From NCBI RefSeq assembly GCF_000003815.2, contig NC_049980.1:23203249-23267248 (forward strand): a DNA stretch of 64,000 nucleotides. The letters are read 5' to 3'. This document shows positions 63,701-64,000 of the stretch, in pieces; positions within the stretch are counted from its first letter, which is position 1; each line of letters starts with the position of its first letter. The position numbers were made by a program, and so were the translations under genes. The notes under the pieces were generated by a model, which was not told the DNA's origin, did not search any database, and saw only the letters and a program-made list of their open reading frames with translations. The stretch comes from Branchiostoma floridae. Taxonomy: Eukaryota > Chordata > Leptocardii > Amphioxiformes > Branchiostomatidae.

Positions 63701-64000
63701 GCCTTTACCCATTACATGCCTGTATGATGAGTGTAAGCTATAGCTGACGTCACTGACTTGTGCTACCGCCGATGTGAGTCCGTGTAATAATTCTGGCGGT
63801 AAATGAGTTTACAGTTGTAGATACTATCTGACAAATCGTTCTTTTAAACGCAGACAGAGTCTCTGTCGCCAGCTTATCTGATCTTATTCGTTAACTTGGT
63901 CCTCGCACTAGTGACGTGCCAGAATCAAGCAGCATAGTGATATTTTGCTCACTTAATCGTGATGAAATGTTACAAACGTGTTGGAAAGCAACCTCAACAT
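60800..64000. other. No assigned gene
   Basis: ORFs of 123 (61155-61526, minus) and 141 codons (62805-63230, plus) exist. The latter has balanced composition (SLLDVPPVPSHWRADISPQI, then basic and His-rich segments) but no domain I can name, and its length is within what chance could give in 64 kb. No promoters or repeats stand out. Confidence 0.35.

Noticed and set aside
1-64000. CRISPR arrays, operons, phage or bacterial systems
   Set aside because: There are no regularly spaced identical repeats, no gene-dense strand blocks and no ribosome-binding sites; intron-exon structure shows that the DNA is eukaryotic.

Overview
The window reads as invertebrate animal nuclear DNA: AT-leaning, intron-rich, with short exons bounded by GT/AG, many decayed repeats, minisatellites, MITE-like inverted repeats and two assembly gaps (29038-29168 and 36741-36840). 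No bacterial or viral gene organisation, rRNA or tRNA was recognised. A cephalochordate such as Branchiostoma is my best guess, from base composition, gene style and repeat types. That is an inference, not a proof.

The one gene I can name with confidence is an ionotropic glutamate receptor (iGluR) on the minus strand, cut by the left edge. Reading from right to left: two alternative-looking small exons for the first strand of the ligand-binding domain (9685-9731 and 9591-9643), an S1 exon (3911-4102), an exon for the rest of S1 plus membrane segment M1 (2355-2584), and two tandem pore-loop (M2) exons (2027-2121 and 262-362). Both pore exons start in phase 2 and end in phase 1, so a transcript can use either one but not both in frame. 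Both encode a basic residue (K or R) at the Q/R/N selectivity site. M3, S2 and M4 must lie beyond position 1.

Further right, a minus-strand first exon with a good Kozak context, a signal peptide and a GTAAGT donor (51172-51238) sits at the edge of a GC-richer stretch. Candidate exons at 48998-49117, 40967-41143 and 30703-30870 are phase 1 to phase 1, so they can chain from the signal-peptide exon to the S1 exons. If that chain is real, the gene spans about 51 kb. No canonical amino-terminal domain was recognised in it. This long model is tentative.

The rest is intron or intergenic DNA. It holds a MITE-like hairpin (7.04-7.40 kb), a 33-bp degenerate repeat (16.3-16.65 kb), an array of short CAGCACT/AGTGCTG hairpins (17.8-18.1 kb), a 30-bp minisatellite (25.0-25.5 kb), a three-unit 157-bp repeat (44.07-44.53 kb), a dispersed repeat family carrying ATGCAAAT octamers (about 14, 46.4, 55.1 and 57.9-59.0 kb), an inverted repeat at 54.07-54.27 kb and a possible retroelement chromodomain remnant (60.67-60.80 kb). 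The right-hand 10 kb and many short ORFs could not be assigned.
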